Assembly (NCBI GenBank): GCA_009760885.1 | Contig: CM019718.1 | Location: 32,975,030-33,039,029 of the forward strand | Direction: 5' to 3' | Source: Achatina immaculata | Taxonomy: Eukaryota > Mollusca > Gastropoda > Stylommatophora > Achatinidae | Length of the DNA stretch: 64,000 nucleotides | In this document: piece after piece, positions 13,033-25,660 of the stretch | Layout of the letters: every line of letters begins with the position of its first letter | How positions within the stretch are numbered: position 1 is the stretch's first letter | Program-made: the position numbers and the translations under genes | The notes under the pieces: model-generated | The model's input: only the letters and a program-made list of their open reading frames with translations | The model's database searches: none | Told to the model about the DNA's origin: nothing

Positions 13033-13086
13033 CTAACAAGATCAATAATCCTGAAGTTGCCAAGTTTAAGCATCGGAGGAACGTGA
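13033..13086 (+). CDS. Possible terminal exon following 12172-12291
   Basis: Acceptor GGCTTTCTCCAG followed, in phase 0 as left by 12291, by LTRSIILKLPSLSIGGT and TGA. A second frame through the same segment is also open for about 35 codons to a TAA at 13137 (NKINNPEVAKFKHRRNVIAL...), which would fit only if an extra exon shifted the phase. Long non-coding sequence with AATAAA near 13990 and 14528 follows, as in a 3' UTR. Weak evidence. Confidence 0.2.
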   Translation, partial: LTRSIILKLPSLSIGGT

Positions 13087-13139
13087 TTGCACTAATCCTA
13101 CCCTTTACACTGAAAATGGCCCTTGTTTGCACTGCCTAA

Positions 13140-16100
13140 TACTTCTCATGTGAACCCAGATTATTACCCTCTTATTGTAATCTGTGTATGCCAGTTTGTT
13201 CTGCTTGGTTTGAATAACTTCAGATATTTTATTCATATATTTTTGTGTCATAACCCCACATACACATGTTTACCACAAATCTTATTTACGCAAACATAAT
13301 TAGTTTTTACCTCTCTTTTTTGTTTATTACAGTCTGTTGAGATGTTGTAATTTTGCTCGTTACTAAGAGCAACTTTTGTGTGTGTGTATGTGTGTGTGCA
13401 TATGCAGGTGGTTTTTTTTTAACTTCAGCACAAAAATATTGGACCTTGGTTTATCATTTAGTCCATTGTGATTGGTTGTTACTAGTTAATTGAGATATTA
13501 AGATGGTGTTGAATTTTGACATTTCAAAATAAAATTCATTGAAAATAACTTTGGCTCCTCTTTACCACAAATGTGTTTCAAAGTTTGTGCATATTTGTGC
13601 TATTTATTCATTTATTCACTTTAATTATTTTTTAAAAAAAAGATTGTTTTAAATAAATAAAAGGTAACAAACAGTGAAGAAATGCAAAGTTGGAGTGATA
13701 ACTCTGAAGAACAGCAGTGCAAAACTCAATGGCAAACAGTGTGCAGCATTGTAACCTGTCTTCTTGAAAATTCCTGTGTCAGCAGTTTGCTGTGTGTCTG
13801 AACTCTGAATCTTTTTGTATACGAGATATGTTATAACGTCTTATGTACTCTTTATGCTTTTTTTTTTCCTTCATGGTGTATGTGGTCTTGCACAAAATGT
13901 GTCCCATATACATGGCAGTGCACTGTGGTGATGATGTCATTCTTAGCACTTTCCATTTTGTTATTACTTGTTCATATACCCTTGTACATAATAAAAGTGT
14001 TCTTTATATTGAAAATAACACAGCTGTTAATGTTTGTTACACTGTCTGCTTGCTGTTATGACTGTTTATGTAACTGTGCCATATTTTGGTTCTAACCGTT
14101 GAAGAGGCTAAACAATATGTAGTTGCCTTCTTCTGCAGTTTGTGGAACCCTGTTTATTTATATACTAATTTAACAGATGTTACTAAAGTAGCTCTCTTTT
14201 TCATTAGTGTATTGTTGCTTTCAAAGTAATCTTTCATATAGCCCTGTTTTTTTTACATTTATTATCAGTGCTTCTAAAAATATCTTTCTCTTTCACACAA
14301 AAGAACCAACACACTGTGTTTCATACAGATTCAAGCACTACATTAACATGTGTGCATTAGAGTATTTTCATGCTACTATGTTTGTCAGACGTAGATCACT
14401 CACATTACCTGGATTTATATGCTATTGTTATGATAACGGTAGCTTATGTCCACATTAGGTCTTTTTTTTTTAACATGTACAAACATTTTAAATCTTTAAC
14501 TTTATTGAAAATAAGAATTAAAAGATAAATAATAAAGAACAAATATTATTATATGTGACTTTCAACAGACAACATTTTAGTAAATTTTAATAATTTTAAA
14601 CCATTTCTTCGCTGTTTCTATCTGTTGAGAAAATTTAATTTGAATATTTGGAATAATTCTGTGATATGGTATTTGTTTTAAATTAAATCTGGTCATGAAA
14701 GTTTATATTTTTTAAGGACTTTCTAATGTGAAGTATGTCTGTCTGTTTCAGCATTTTGCAATTCTTTCTTTTGTTTTTGTTTCATACACACTGTCATTAT
14801 GAATTTATTGTTCATAATACATATACATTACATGATAAAATATATGCTATTCATATCTGTCTCTTATGCTTTGATTGCCTCTTGGAATTGTTAAACAAAT
14901 CATAACCATCCATGTCAGACACACTAACTTTCTTGTGGCATAAATTTTCTTCAATGTTGCAGTCTCATATATATATATATGTATATATTTTTTTTAATTG
15001 CAAATCATTTACTAACACTATGCAGAAGCTCTTCTGTTTAGTTCTGAAAAAACTTTTCCAAAATAGAAAATACAGAAGTCACTGGTAAACAGAAGCGAAA
15101 TAGGACAGAAACTTGGAAAGCCACATGAATTAGTGATGGCTTGGAATTCATGAAAATCCTTTTGTGAATAAACTGATATTAACCCTTTTCTATCAAATTT
15201 TCAAAAGACCTTTAGAATCCATTTTACTTACAACTTCATTAATCTGTTCTGTTTCATTTTTACATTTATTTTTTTTCTTCCGTGTATTCTGACAGCTATA
15301 TAAATGTTCATTGTATAATTAATACATGAAGTAATAACTAACCTGCGTTAATTATTCTCTCATTTATAATTAATAATAAAATGAACTGCTTGTTGGAGAA
15401 AGTGTAAAACTAGACTGGAATGCCAAAACTAATTTGTCTGTGGAATTTGTTTTCAAGATATAAAAGGGTTCAAAAAAAAAAAAAAACCACATAAGGTTAA
15501 AAAGAAGATGACATAGTTTATTTCCAATATGATGGCTCTAAAATATCAGTACAGAATGTGACTTCTGTATTGTCTGTGAGATCTTGAATTTGTTCTTTTT
15601 CAAATCTTTTTTTAAAAAATATGAACATCATGCAAACAGCAACTGACTTTTTGTTTTCAGACAATTCTCACACTTGAGTACAAGCACTTTTATAAAATTC
15701 CCTTCAGATGAAGGGGAAACATGAAATTTGAAAATATACTAATGAAGATCTTTGCTTCTTTTCTTTTTTCTTTAAAATTTTTCAGAGCAAAAAACGGCTG
15801 GAAATTAGAAAAGTGTAGTAGGAATTTGGGTATGATCCAGCTTAATATATCTGGAGATATATATAAAAATGAGGTCAGTTCTGAAATGATAACAATTTCC
15901 CATCCAAATCTTCCCCTGTCCACCATAAAGACATCTGCCTATCTCATGTGGAAGAAGCTGCAGCAAGCAAGGCACATCCCACACTGAGAGGGAACTGGAA
16001 AAACAACCTCTGTGGATGAGAGAGTTACAGAATACTTGTGCTTTCTTCAGCTGTGTTCGGCCATTTTCTTCCGGTGTAATTATCTGTAGTTTCTTAAATC

Positions 16101-16509
16101 GTATACTGTACTTTATTTCAGATAAACATTTGATTTCTGTTGCTTATCTATATTAAAACAGATTTTTTTCAATTAATATTTTATCAAAACAGTTTAAAAC
16201 TGAAATTTTCAGCATAAAAAAAAAGAAAAAAAACATTATTCACGGTTGCTGTTTTGAAACTTTACAGGCAAAAACTGATATTCTTTTTTGTTTTGTTTTT
16301 GTTAGAATCTATTTAGATTAGAATGTTGATTTTACCACTAAAATATTGATGTCAGATTTAATTTGCTTTATTCATCATAAGCTTTTTTTTTTCCATTAGC
16401 AACAGATATTTATTCTGTCAGTTGTACTCATAAATCTTCTACTTCTTTGTGTTATGCTAAAGGTTGTTGTAAAACTACAACTTGATTATGAAAGGTCTGA
16501 AATCAGGAA
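13140..16509. other. AT-rich DNA, possibly long 3' UTR then intergenic
   Basis: Contains AATAAA near 13990 and 14528, a (TG)n stretch near 13378 and an (AT)n stretch near 14970. A segment at 15786-15873 has acceptor- and donor-like ends and one open frame (AKNGWKLEKCSRNLGMIQLN...), but the evidence is too thin to call an exon. Confidence 0.35.
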
Positions 16510-16680
16510 ACAGAAATGTGACTGTATAATATGAAAGATGATAAATCTGAAATTTGACTGTGTGATATGTGTGATAATAAATTTGAAAGTTGACTGTGTG
16601 ATGTGAGCAGGTATAAATCTGAACCTTGACTATGTGAAAATAGTAGACCATAAATATGAAGATTGAAAATGTAAAATGAG
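16510..16680. repeat. Degenerate tandem array, ~43-bp unit, 4 copies
   Basis: Diverged units around gataaatctgaaatttgact and gtgtgatatg. An old array with many substitutions. Confidence 0.65.
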
Positions 16681-16815
16681 GTCATCTGAAACTTCACTGT
16701 GTGTTGAGAGACAAGATCAACTAAGTTTCTTCCTATTGGCTGCTATTATTGTTACAGTTTTATTTATAACTGAAAAAAAAAGTCTTGCCTGTTTCTGTTT
16801 TATTTTTTCATTTAG

Positions 16816-16927
16816 TCAAGAAATTTACTTGAAAAATATTGTATGCCTAATGGGTCTGCAGACAGAGGTAAAATGCACAAAAGTGCCCAAGCTACGTCAG
16901 TGTTCAGAAAACATTCTCAAACACAAG
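16816..16927 (+). CDS. Exon-like segment with consensus splice sites
   Basis: 112 bases between acceptor TTTTTTCATTTAG and a near-perfect donor CAAG|GTAAGTGAG. Two frames are open throughout; the hydrophilic one reads SRNLLEKYCMPNGSADRGKM... No family is recognised. It may be an exon of the same or another plus-strand gene, or chance. Confidence 0.25.
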
Positions 16928-17409
16928 GTAAGTGAGACAACTCATCTTGGAATGACGATAAAAATTTTTAACTAAAAGCAGACTTTCGAGGAAAAGATCA
17001 CAATATTTCAACAAATATCAGTGACATCAGCAGAATATTATTAGAAATGCTACTTAACTTTTGATTTATGTTTTTATTTTGCCCATTACTCTTCCATTAG
17101 TGAATATTTTTTTTCTTCCTAACTTTCTTGTCCAATTAAAGATCAGACCATGCTTTAAAATCAAATTTATTCATTTGGCTTTTTTTTCTTTTTTTTTAAG
17201 TTCAGCCATTTTTTTTCTTCCTGGTGCTGACTTGTGTTGTGAAATGAATATTTAAAAGAGTAATCTTTTTTTTTTAATAAAATGGAAACTGATTAGACTG
17301 AATTATTTTTTGCTGCTCCAAGTAATTAGCAGAAAAAAAAAATCTTGGAATTAAAAAAAAAAAAAAGGCCAAGGTTGCCTTAGATCATACCATTAAAGTG
17401 TAAAAGGAT
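16928..17409. other. AT-rich DNA, no gene
   Basis: Poly-T and poly-A runs. Nothing supportable. Confidence 0.5.
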
Positions 17410-17660
17410 ATAGTTCTAGTGCTGTTATTTTCTGTGTCCTGCTACCTGTTGCCTGGCATGTAAAGGCATTAGTGCCCATAATTTCCTCCATTTTGCGGCT
17501 TACGTTTATAGTGACCTGCAGCAAACCACTTTCCGTCTTTGCTTTTTCAGCTCCAGGAAGATCCAGGTTTTTATAGCTGGGTTGACTAAAGTATCTCTAG
17601 ATCAGGACTGCACCAACCTTCATACTGGTAGAGCTTTTACACTGCACACTTCACAACTCA
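17410..17660 (-). mobile_element. SINE-like fragment
   Basis: Shares a core block (minus strand GGAAATTATGGGCACTAATG) and a second block around gctgggttgactaaagtatc with segments at 34190-34330 and 44660-44905. This points to a dispersed SINE family. The tRNA head is too degraded to place boxes. Confidence 0.4.
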
Positions 17661-18070
17661 GGTGCCATTTTGAAGTGAGTGTCCTGCATAACAAAACATA
17701 GGACTGCAGTAGCAAAAATTATTTTATCTAAGAAATTTTTGATGCGGAGTAAGGAAAGTGTTTACTGTATTTAAAAAAAAAAACTGTACTTTTATTTCAA
17801 GTTAAATATTACAAAGTGTTTTTTAAAAATAATCTGAACAGTTCAGTTATGCAAATGCATGATGTAACACTTCTGATTTTGTTCCATCAGTCATAAAGCA
17901 TTTTATTACAGAAATTATGACCACTCCTTTGCATCAAAGGACTGTTGTAAGATTTGATTTTCAGTTTTGTAATTAATTTATTGGAGTTTAAAAACCTATT
18001 TAAAAAAAAAAAATCTAAATGCATTTTTTTTTAGCACAGTTAAAACTGAGCGCTGTTGTCTGAATGCCAT
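17661..18070. other. AT-rich spacer, no gene
   Basis: Nothing recognised. Confidence 0.5.
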
Positions 18071-18392
18071 TCTCATAGCCATGACACGTGACTGGTACAA
18101 AGGAAAACTGTTTTTGTCTCATAGCCATGACACGTGACTGGTACAAAGGAAAACTGTTTTTGTCTCATAGCCATGACACGTGACTGGTACAAAGGAAAAC
18201 TGTTTTTGTCTCATAGCCATGACACGTGACTGGTACAAAGGAAAACTGTTTTTGTCTCATAGCCATGACACGTGACTGGTACAAAGGAAAACTGTTTTTG
18301 TCTCATAGCCATGACACATGACTGGTACAAAGGAAAACTGTTTTTGTCTCATAGCCATGACACGTGACTGGTACAAAGGAAAACTGTTTTTG
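18071..18392. repeat. Minisatellite, 46-bp unit, 7 near-identical copies, each with an E-box
   Basis: The unit starts tctcatagccatgacacgtg and ends aaaactgtttttg. Seven copies run head to tail with almost no divergence, so the array is young or homogenised. Six copies contain the palindrome CACGTG; the sixth in order has CACATG. Confidence 0.97.
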
Positions 18393-19934
18393 TAGAGACA
18401 CACAGCTCTCTCCATTCAATACAACTAACTTCTCCAATTTCCTGACTTTCTTTTGCAAATAAACAACACAAAATAATCAGTGCTTCCCAGGTTGATTTTA
18501 TATATGAGAATGATTTTGTTTCCTGTTGGTGCCCCATAAAGATTATAAAGATCACAATTCACCTTATCTTAGTGAAAACATAAGAATAAAATGTCCCCAT
18601 TTCTGAAGATTATTGAAATTTACTTACTAAAATAATAGCTTTCAGAAAAATGTCTAGAAATCAGCAGTGTGCCACTATAATGTTATTTGCCTTTTTTTTT
18701 TGTAAATGCAGCCATCATCGCGAAACAGTTTTTGTTGAAAAAAAAGCTTTCTGTAGAGGGTTTTTAATTTTTTTAAAAAAAATTTTACTGGTAGTTATGT
18801 GAAAATATTCTTGATGGTGAGAAATAACAACGACAATACTCAGTGAACATATTTTTTTTTTAATCAGGAAAAGAGAAAAATTAGTTTGTTGTTATCAAGT
18901 CAGAATTTGTTTCTAGAGACTGTCTGATAGTCTTTAGTTTTACAGAATGCAAGATATAAATCTCTTCTCGTTGTATAATGCAAGATTTGATTGGTTCATT
19001 TTAACTGCATAGAATGTAGCGTGATTTTTATTTAACATAACTGAACTTGTATGATAAAATAACTAAAATGAGTTTCAAGATGCAGGGAAATTATGATTCG
19101 GCTCTGAGGAGGGGAAAGATTCCAGCTACTCGTGTAACTCATGTGTAGCCTCCGTCCTGCACTCTCCTTTCCACCCTTCCAACATTACTACCCCCACCCC
19201 CAACACCTCTACGTCCCTCTTCTCCTATTTGGAAATTAAAGAGCCAAATCACATGCCAGAGAGGGAGATTTCTCTGAAGATCAAACGAGTTGTTTTGTTC
19301 CCAGTAGCAGAGAGTTTGCAGCCCCTATTATATCCTAGCATAAAGTGAAATTACTTCCATTACACTGACTGAACTTAATATTTATTCAAATTTCTTAGAC
19401 TTGCCTGACTTAAGATTTACATGTGATGATGGTGTTTGAATCTTTGTAATGAAAGTGTTTTGTTATTTTTTGTCAAGAGTATTTCATGAGTAGTATGAGT
19501 TGTAGGATTGATCTGTATTACACCATAATGATCTGTATTACACTGTATTATAGATGAATTCAGACAAGAGCATCATTTGAAAGTTACACTAATTCTTAAT
19601 ATTGACGTATTTCATTTCAGAAACTGTGAAACTACACTCACCCACTAAATTAAGTTCATTTGTTTATCTGTATAGTTTTAAGTTTTCCTTTTTGTGAGAA
19701 ATAATTGCTCTTTTATCTCCTGAAAAGGAGATCCTTCCAAACTTTCTAGCCCAGAGATGTGAATTCTTGAAGTCAGCCTGTAGTATCTGTTTTCATTCCT
19801 CCTCAAAGTTTACTCATTATTTTGTCATCTTTCATGATTTAGAGGTGACTGTAGCCAGTGAAATTGAATTGAGGTATCAGTTAAAAAAAAAAAAAAAAAT
19901 GGAATGTCAATCAGTCAGAGTGTAGATATTTATG
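18393..19934. other. Intergenic DNA, no gene recognised
   Basis: A block of higher GC at about 19080-19330 stands out from its surroundings, but no frame, splice pair or repeat identity could be established. Confidence 0.4.
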
Positions 19935-20125
19935 AGTAGAACTGAGATGCGGATTAAATAGAACAGATATGTTGACAAACAGAAACAGAACTGAGATGTT
20001 TACCAAATAGAAATGAGAAGTTGATCAAATAGAACTGAGATCTTGATCAGATTATTTGATTTTGCTCAAACAGAACTGAAATGTTGAGAAACAGAACTGA
20101 GATCTTCATCAAATAGATGTAAGAT
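19935..20125. repeat. Degenerate tandem array, ~27-30 bp unit
   Basis: Repeats of agaactgagatgttgatcaa with strong divergence, ending in a short (TA)n(CA)n tract at about 20126-20152. Confidence 0.65.
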
Positions 20126-20582
20126 ATATATATACACACACACACACACACATATTTTATGTTGTGTAAATAACTGCAAATCTTTTTTTTTTTGCAATGC
20201 AGGAAATAAGACATAGTTTAATAGATAAAGTATAATTAAGATTATGTACTCATGTATAAATGTGGACCGTAATCTATAATATTATATAACTAGGGACTTG
20301 GGCACAAATATATAACTAAAGAATTCAGGATCAAATTAATAATATTTGCTCACATCTGATTTATTCAGAATTTGAATAAACAATAACAAGACAGCTGTAG
20401 CTTGTCTGCTTTTAAACAAAAAATAATTTGGACTTTCCATCATTCCCCCCTGTTTTTTCCCACTATATTTAGCCACATTGGTTTTCTGTATATCCCCCGT
20501 AATCTTCTTAGGATGAATTGTTGCCCTCTGCTCTGCATTACAAAAGAAAAATACGGGAAAATACACTTCCTTTGTTCCAGGC
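20126..20582. other. Spacer, no gene
   Basis: A short microsatellite, then AT-rich unique sequence. Open frames on both strands near 20340-20570 have no recognisable product. Confidence 0.45.
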
Positions 20583-20963
20583 CAGTAAGTTTATCAGTAT
20601 CTACTATAGTACATTTCTATGACAGTAAGTCTATCAGTGACAACTACAGAACATTTCTATGACAGTAAGTCTATCAGTGACTACTGCAGTACATTTCTAT
20701 GTCAGTAAGTTAATCAGTGACTACTACAGTAACTATCTATGTCAGTAAGTCTATCAGTGACTACTACAGTACATTTCTATGTCAGTAAGTCTATCAGTGA
20801 CTACTACAGTACATTTCTATGTCAGTAAGTCTATCAGTGACTGCTGCAGTACATTTCTCTGTCAGTAAGTCTATCAATGACTGCTACAGTACATTTCTAT
20901 GTCAGTAAGTTAATCGATGACTACTAAAGTACATTTCTGTCAGTAAATTTATCAGTGACTACT
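20583..20963. repeat. Minisatellite, 40-bp unit, ~9.5 copies
   Basis: The unit is cagtaagtctatcagtgact followed by actacagtacatttctatgt. Moderate divergence. Confidence 0.93.
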
Positions 20964-22399
20964 GTACACAATGTTTTTATTTCCATTATTTTTGGTCTTC
21001 TAATTTATGTATGGAAAGATATTATACCATTCAGCTGGTTAGAACAAAAGTCAAACTTTTGTGGTAAAAGTGAAGATTGTTAAATCGACTGTTTCACCTA
21101 AATTATGATAACACCTATCGTACAATCAGTTAAGTGGTGATTTATAGAGGGTACTTCCTCTGATGATCGAGGGAGTTGTGTTGTTGTTCTGCTCTCTATA
21201 AAAAGAGAATTTTTTGCATACTTATGGAAAAATATTTAACTTCAATTTGTCACAACCAGTAAAATTTTAAGATGTATTTGTCAATACTGCACTGAAATGT
21301 GTGAAGATAAAAGTGGTTTGACATTGTTTGGTCAAGGATTTATTTGACCATGTTTAGTCAAAGATATATTTGACCATGTTTGGGCAAGGATTTAAAAGGA
21401 TGGAGAGCTGAACTGCAATCAGATTCTGAAGAAAATCATTAGAAATATCTTATGTTAACAGTGCAGAACAAGTTATCTTTGTGTTGCAGATATTTAAATG
21501 TTATTTTTGTTACACTAACCCATGGAAAACAAAGCTGCTGTTTAACATTTTCAGGACTTTATACCAGTGCTTGCCACTGCAGTCTTCTTGTCATAAATTA
21601 CTGGTTTTGCTTGCACTGGCACTCGATCTGTGGCAGCTGTGAGAGAATATAACACAGGAGCCCCGTAAAACATGTTTGAAAACTCTTGGGTTTTTTGTTT
21701 TTTTTTTTAACAAACTTTTTTGAGGCTGTTTTACCTCATCTGCTGTTAACACTCAATTAGGGCAAATTTTTTTGTTTGATTCAGCAAATGGCTGTAGATT
21801 TTTTTTTTCCAGTGCATGACTTCCTAACAAAAGTGAATTCATAATCCAAGGAAATTACCACAAATGGGAAACTTTAGTTTATTCATGATAATAGATGCCA
21901 TAGATATGTATACTTCTCTTTTAGACCTTCTTCCATGAAGAAGCAAAGCTGTTAAATATTTTTGTAAAGACTGAACCGGAGAATGTTCTGTATTAAACTA
22001 CATTGTGAGAATAGTCCATACTGGTTTATATCAAACAGCCATTTATTTCCTTCCTTGACTTCAACATGTGACTACAAACTACCAGGACAAGTCCAGTATT
22101 CAACACTTAAAATTTGCTGCATAAAACTATCCATGTCAACTGTGTATGCATTGCTTTATGTCAGACTCTAATGACCATTTTTTTAACCTCACATCAACAT
22201 GACCACAAACAGCTAGAGAAAGTTCTGTCTTAAACTACTTAACTTTGTGAGAATAGTACACATATTGAAACTATAACAGCCATTTCTTTCTTTCTTTCAC
22301 CTCACATTAAAATGTGACTACAAACTACCAAGGCATTTAAAATTTGCTACATCATATCATCCACATCAAATTAGTTGAATTTCATACATTTCTTTAGAT
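20964..22399. other. Intergenic DNA with a small 27-bp array
   Basis: Three copies of a 27-bp unit around gtttggtcaaggatttattt lie at about 21320-21395. No gene recognised. Confidence 0.5.
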
Positions 22400-22545
22400 C
22401 AGATTGTTTAGGCTGTTTCTTTCTTTTTCTTTAAATCAAGTTGTTTAGGCTGTTTCTTTCTTTTTCTTTAAATCAAGTTGTTTTACCTGTTTCTTTCTTT
22501 CTTTATTTTTTTTAAATCAAATTGTTTTTGCTGTTTCTTTCTTTG
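22400..22545. repeat. Pyrimidine-rich tandem array, 37-bp unit, ~4 copies
   Basis: The unit is ttgtttaggctgtttctttc followed by tttttctttaaatcaag. Confidence 0.8.
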
Positions 22546-23934
22546 ACCATTCATCAGAATGTGACTACAAACAACATGGACAATTTCTTACTCTAACTCA
22601 ACCTGCTAGTGGACAATAATTCATTGATGTTATTTTCATGATCAGATTGACCAAAGGTAGACCACTCTGTCATATTTATATGATAACCTCTAACAGCAGC
22701 AGCAAAAAAAGTTACATTCTCCTATAAGGCAAGCTCTTTCTGCTCAATGAGGAAAGAGGTTGAAGCAGCACAGGAACTGTAGTTGTTTTAGGTGTGCTTG
22801 GGAATGTCTAGAAGTAAACAAACTTCCATTGTTATCAGTGTACAAAACATTTTTTGCTCATGAAGTTGAAACAACTACCACAGCTTTGCGTCCAAGAATG
22901 TGTGAATATTCTTTTTCTTCAGCTGTAGCTTTAGTGAATTTTGATGAATACTGAATTCCCCGTACTAATTTTGTTTATGTTGTTGAAGTGTCATCTGAAA
23001 ATATAATTTATGAGATCTGGATTTTAGAAAAAAAAATGTAGATAATAGAAAAGTAGATATCAGTGGAAAAAGTAGATATAAAAAGTAGACGACAAAAGAC
23101 AAATTAAATATAAAAAGAAAAAAAAATATAAAAAAAAAAAAGGGAGTGAGCCCCAGTATGGAAACTATTAGAATTTGGTTTATTACAAAACAAAAAAACA
23201 AAAGAAGAAGATATACTGTTTTAATTATCTGCAGTCAGATAATTGGATTATAAGTGCCAGGACATAGATTCTACATGGAGAGCTGGCCCAGGACAGCACT
23301 TCAAACATTTAAAAAAATTATTTAATGATCGACCAGGTCATGTGGGTAAAGATAAATGGAGAAATTAATCTCCCACTGCTAGTGATATAAAAAAAAACAA
23401 ACAACTGCAGATAGAGGGAAATACAACAAAAGCAACAACATTATAGTTTACTGAATGTATGTGATGTATCTTTGTATAGTGAGCTCATGTCATGCATCAC
23501 ACTTGTTTTATATCACCTGTAAATGCTTTATTTGGTTGTCAGTGCTTTTCATCAATGGTTCTGAAGCCTTTTTTCAACCTGCCTCCTCCTAGCTTCTCAT
23601 GCCACATCCCTTGTTCTGTTTCTGCTTACTCGTCTTTCCTCTCTCCTGTCTTCTTTCAAAAAAAAATGTCAGAGTCTAGTTGTTTCATCAGTTGTCTTCA
23701 TTCTGTATATAATTAAACTGATTATAACCAATTCAGTATCCTGCTCGAGCAGCAAAGATATCTGTGTTTAAGAATCAGTACAGTTATATAGGCTGGCAAA
23801 TGTCCTGACCAGGGCGTTTTCTCAGCATACCATAGTGTACCTGTCTGGCCAAGATCTTATCCTTGTATTTCATAGTGCATCTATTAACAGGCTCCTGTGG
23901 ACCTTTAATCTGGTTAATGAGCTAATGCTTAGTG
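22546..23934. other. Intergenic DNA, no gene recognised
   Basis: An open frame at 22760-22954 (MKQHRNCSCFRCAWECLEVN...) has no identifiable family and no convincing splice context. Confidence 0.4.
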
Positions 23935-24240
23935 TGGTACCCTTGGGGAAGAGTCAAGACAAGAAGCCTTGGGTCCAGAGTGTATGGTACCCTTGGGGAA
24001 GAGTCAAGACAAGAAACCTTGGGTCCAAAGTGTATGGTACCCTTGGGGAAGAGTCAAGACAAGAAGCCTTGGGTCCAAAGTGTATGGTACCCTTGGGGAA
24101 GAGTCAAGACAAGAAGCCTTGGGTCCAGAGTGTATGGTACCCTTGGGGAAGAGTTGAGACAAGAAGCCTTGGGTCCAAAGTGTATGGTACCCTTGGGGAA
24201 GAGTCAAGACAAGAAGCCTTGGGTCCAGAGTGTATGGTAC
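23935..24240. repeat. Minisatellite, 50-bp unit, 6 near-identical copies
   Basis: The unit starts ggtacccttggggaagagtc, continues aagacaagaagccttgggtc and ends cagagtgtat. As 50 is not a multiple of three, one strand reads through all three frames in turn; the resulting 180-codon open frame is incidental. Confidence 0.96.
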
Positions 24241-25660
24241 CGTTGGTGGAAAAGTCTGATGAGAAAGAAGCACAGGGTCCATCTCTAGATCGGGATAACC
24301 CACTTGTAAACTACTTCTCATTTGATGATATGCCCGAGCTTAAAGAACTTAAGAGAGTTCTGCTGTGCAGAATTTAATGAACATCCTAGAGGAAGAAATG
24401 ACACTGTTATCCCTGACCCTGCCATTATCTCAGAGCCATTAGATCTGTCAGAAACCTCCACGGTCATACAAAAAATTCAGTAACAGCTTTCCTTACCATA
24501 TTTAACTTCTCTTCATGAGATTCAGTGTTCCACAGATATTTTCTTCCCATTATCTACTTTTCTTCCTGTCTGTGAATGCTGGATGTGGATGTGGAGAGTA
24601 GGGAAAACATGATTTGTGGTCGTCTTGTTTATTTCTCCATACAAGTGGTAGGAAAGTTGCTTTCCTCATCTTTATGGCACTGGCCGTGTACAGTTTACAT
24701 TTGTGGGCATATGTGCATCACATTACATTAAAATAACTTAAGATTTTATTCTTTCTTACTCTGTAATGTATTCTTGCCCCCAAATCTGTCTCTGATGGAT
24801 TGTATTGGTGACTTTCTCAGGTATATCGTTTCCAATTCTGTGATCTTTCTGTCTTGAATTTTAACCTTATCTGGGAGTATCAGTAACAATAATAACAGGA
24901 GTGTCTATGCCATGGAAAAAAAAAAAAAGAGTTCCTTGTTTGGACCATATGAACATATATGTAAATACCTTGCTGGACAAGTGGCCGTTGAGTTGGTTAA
25001 GAATATTTTGCTCCATATTGACCGCCCCATGTAAACATGATTTTCCTTTTGTTTTAAAAAGATTTTATTTGCATACGTGATATGTGAGCTTCTTTTCTGC
25101 TGATTTTTTGTTGCTTCCATAATGAGTGTAAATTTGTGGGGGTTTTTTTTTTTACTTTTTTTCACACCAAGAATTCAGGGCTACTGTAATCAAATGATTA
25201 CAAGTGCTCAGTATATAAATAATCATTTGTGTTTATTGTTATCTTGCTTGGTTCAGAGTGTCTGCAGTAAGAACTTACCATAATCTCTGTCGACTTAGGT
25301 GAATGTTAGCATTTAAACTTGAAGTATGTTCATTTAAAATGCGTCAGTGTTTTTTTTTTTTCTACTGAATTCTGTGCTTAATTTTTCTATCAGTTGAAAA
25401 TGAATATAATGCATCTGTCCTATGTGGCATCACGAGACGTTAAAGATTTCTGACAGTATTCTCATACAGTGCTTAAACACAAATAAAGGCATGAGCTGTG
25501 ATGATTCAACTGCGGCACAGTTAAAGGAAAATAAGCCATATTTTACGTTTTTGATGGTTCAGTGGTCACATTTTTTCATGATTGGTCAGTACACTAGCGG
25601 GTGATGTTGTCAGCCTCACACTAGGTTGACTTTCTTTGCTGGTTGCCAAGAGAAGCCAGG
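24241..25660. other. Unassigned DNA with a GC-richer, possibly once-coding stretch
   Basis: At 24241-24480 one frame reads SLDRDNPLVNYFSFDDMPEL then KELKRVLL to a stop, and the next frame reads EFNEHPRGRNDTVIPDPAII then SEPLDLSETSTVIQ. This looks like one coding segment broken by a frameshift, but no family is recognised. The rest shows nothing. Confidence 0.35.

Noticed and set aside
15721..15987. 88-codon frame as a gene
   Set aside because: The start is arbitrary, the first third is Phe/Lys-rich AT sequence and no family is recognised; only a weak splice-bounded segment at 15786-15873 remains of interest.
23835..24377. 180-codon frame through the 50-bp array
   Set aside because: The unit is not a multiple of three and the frame simply cycles through all three phases of the repeat.
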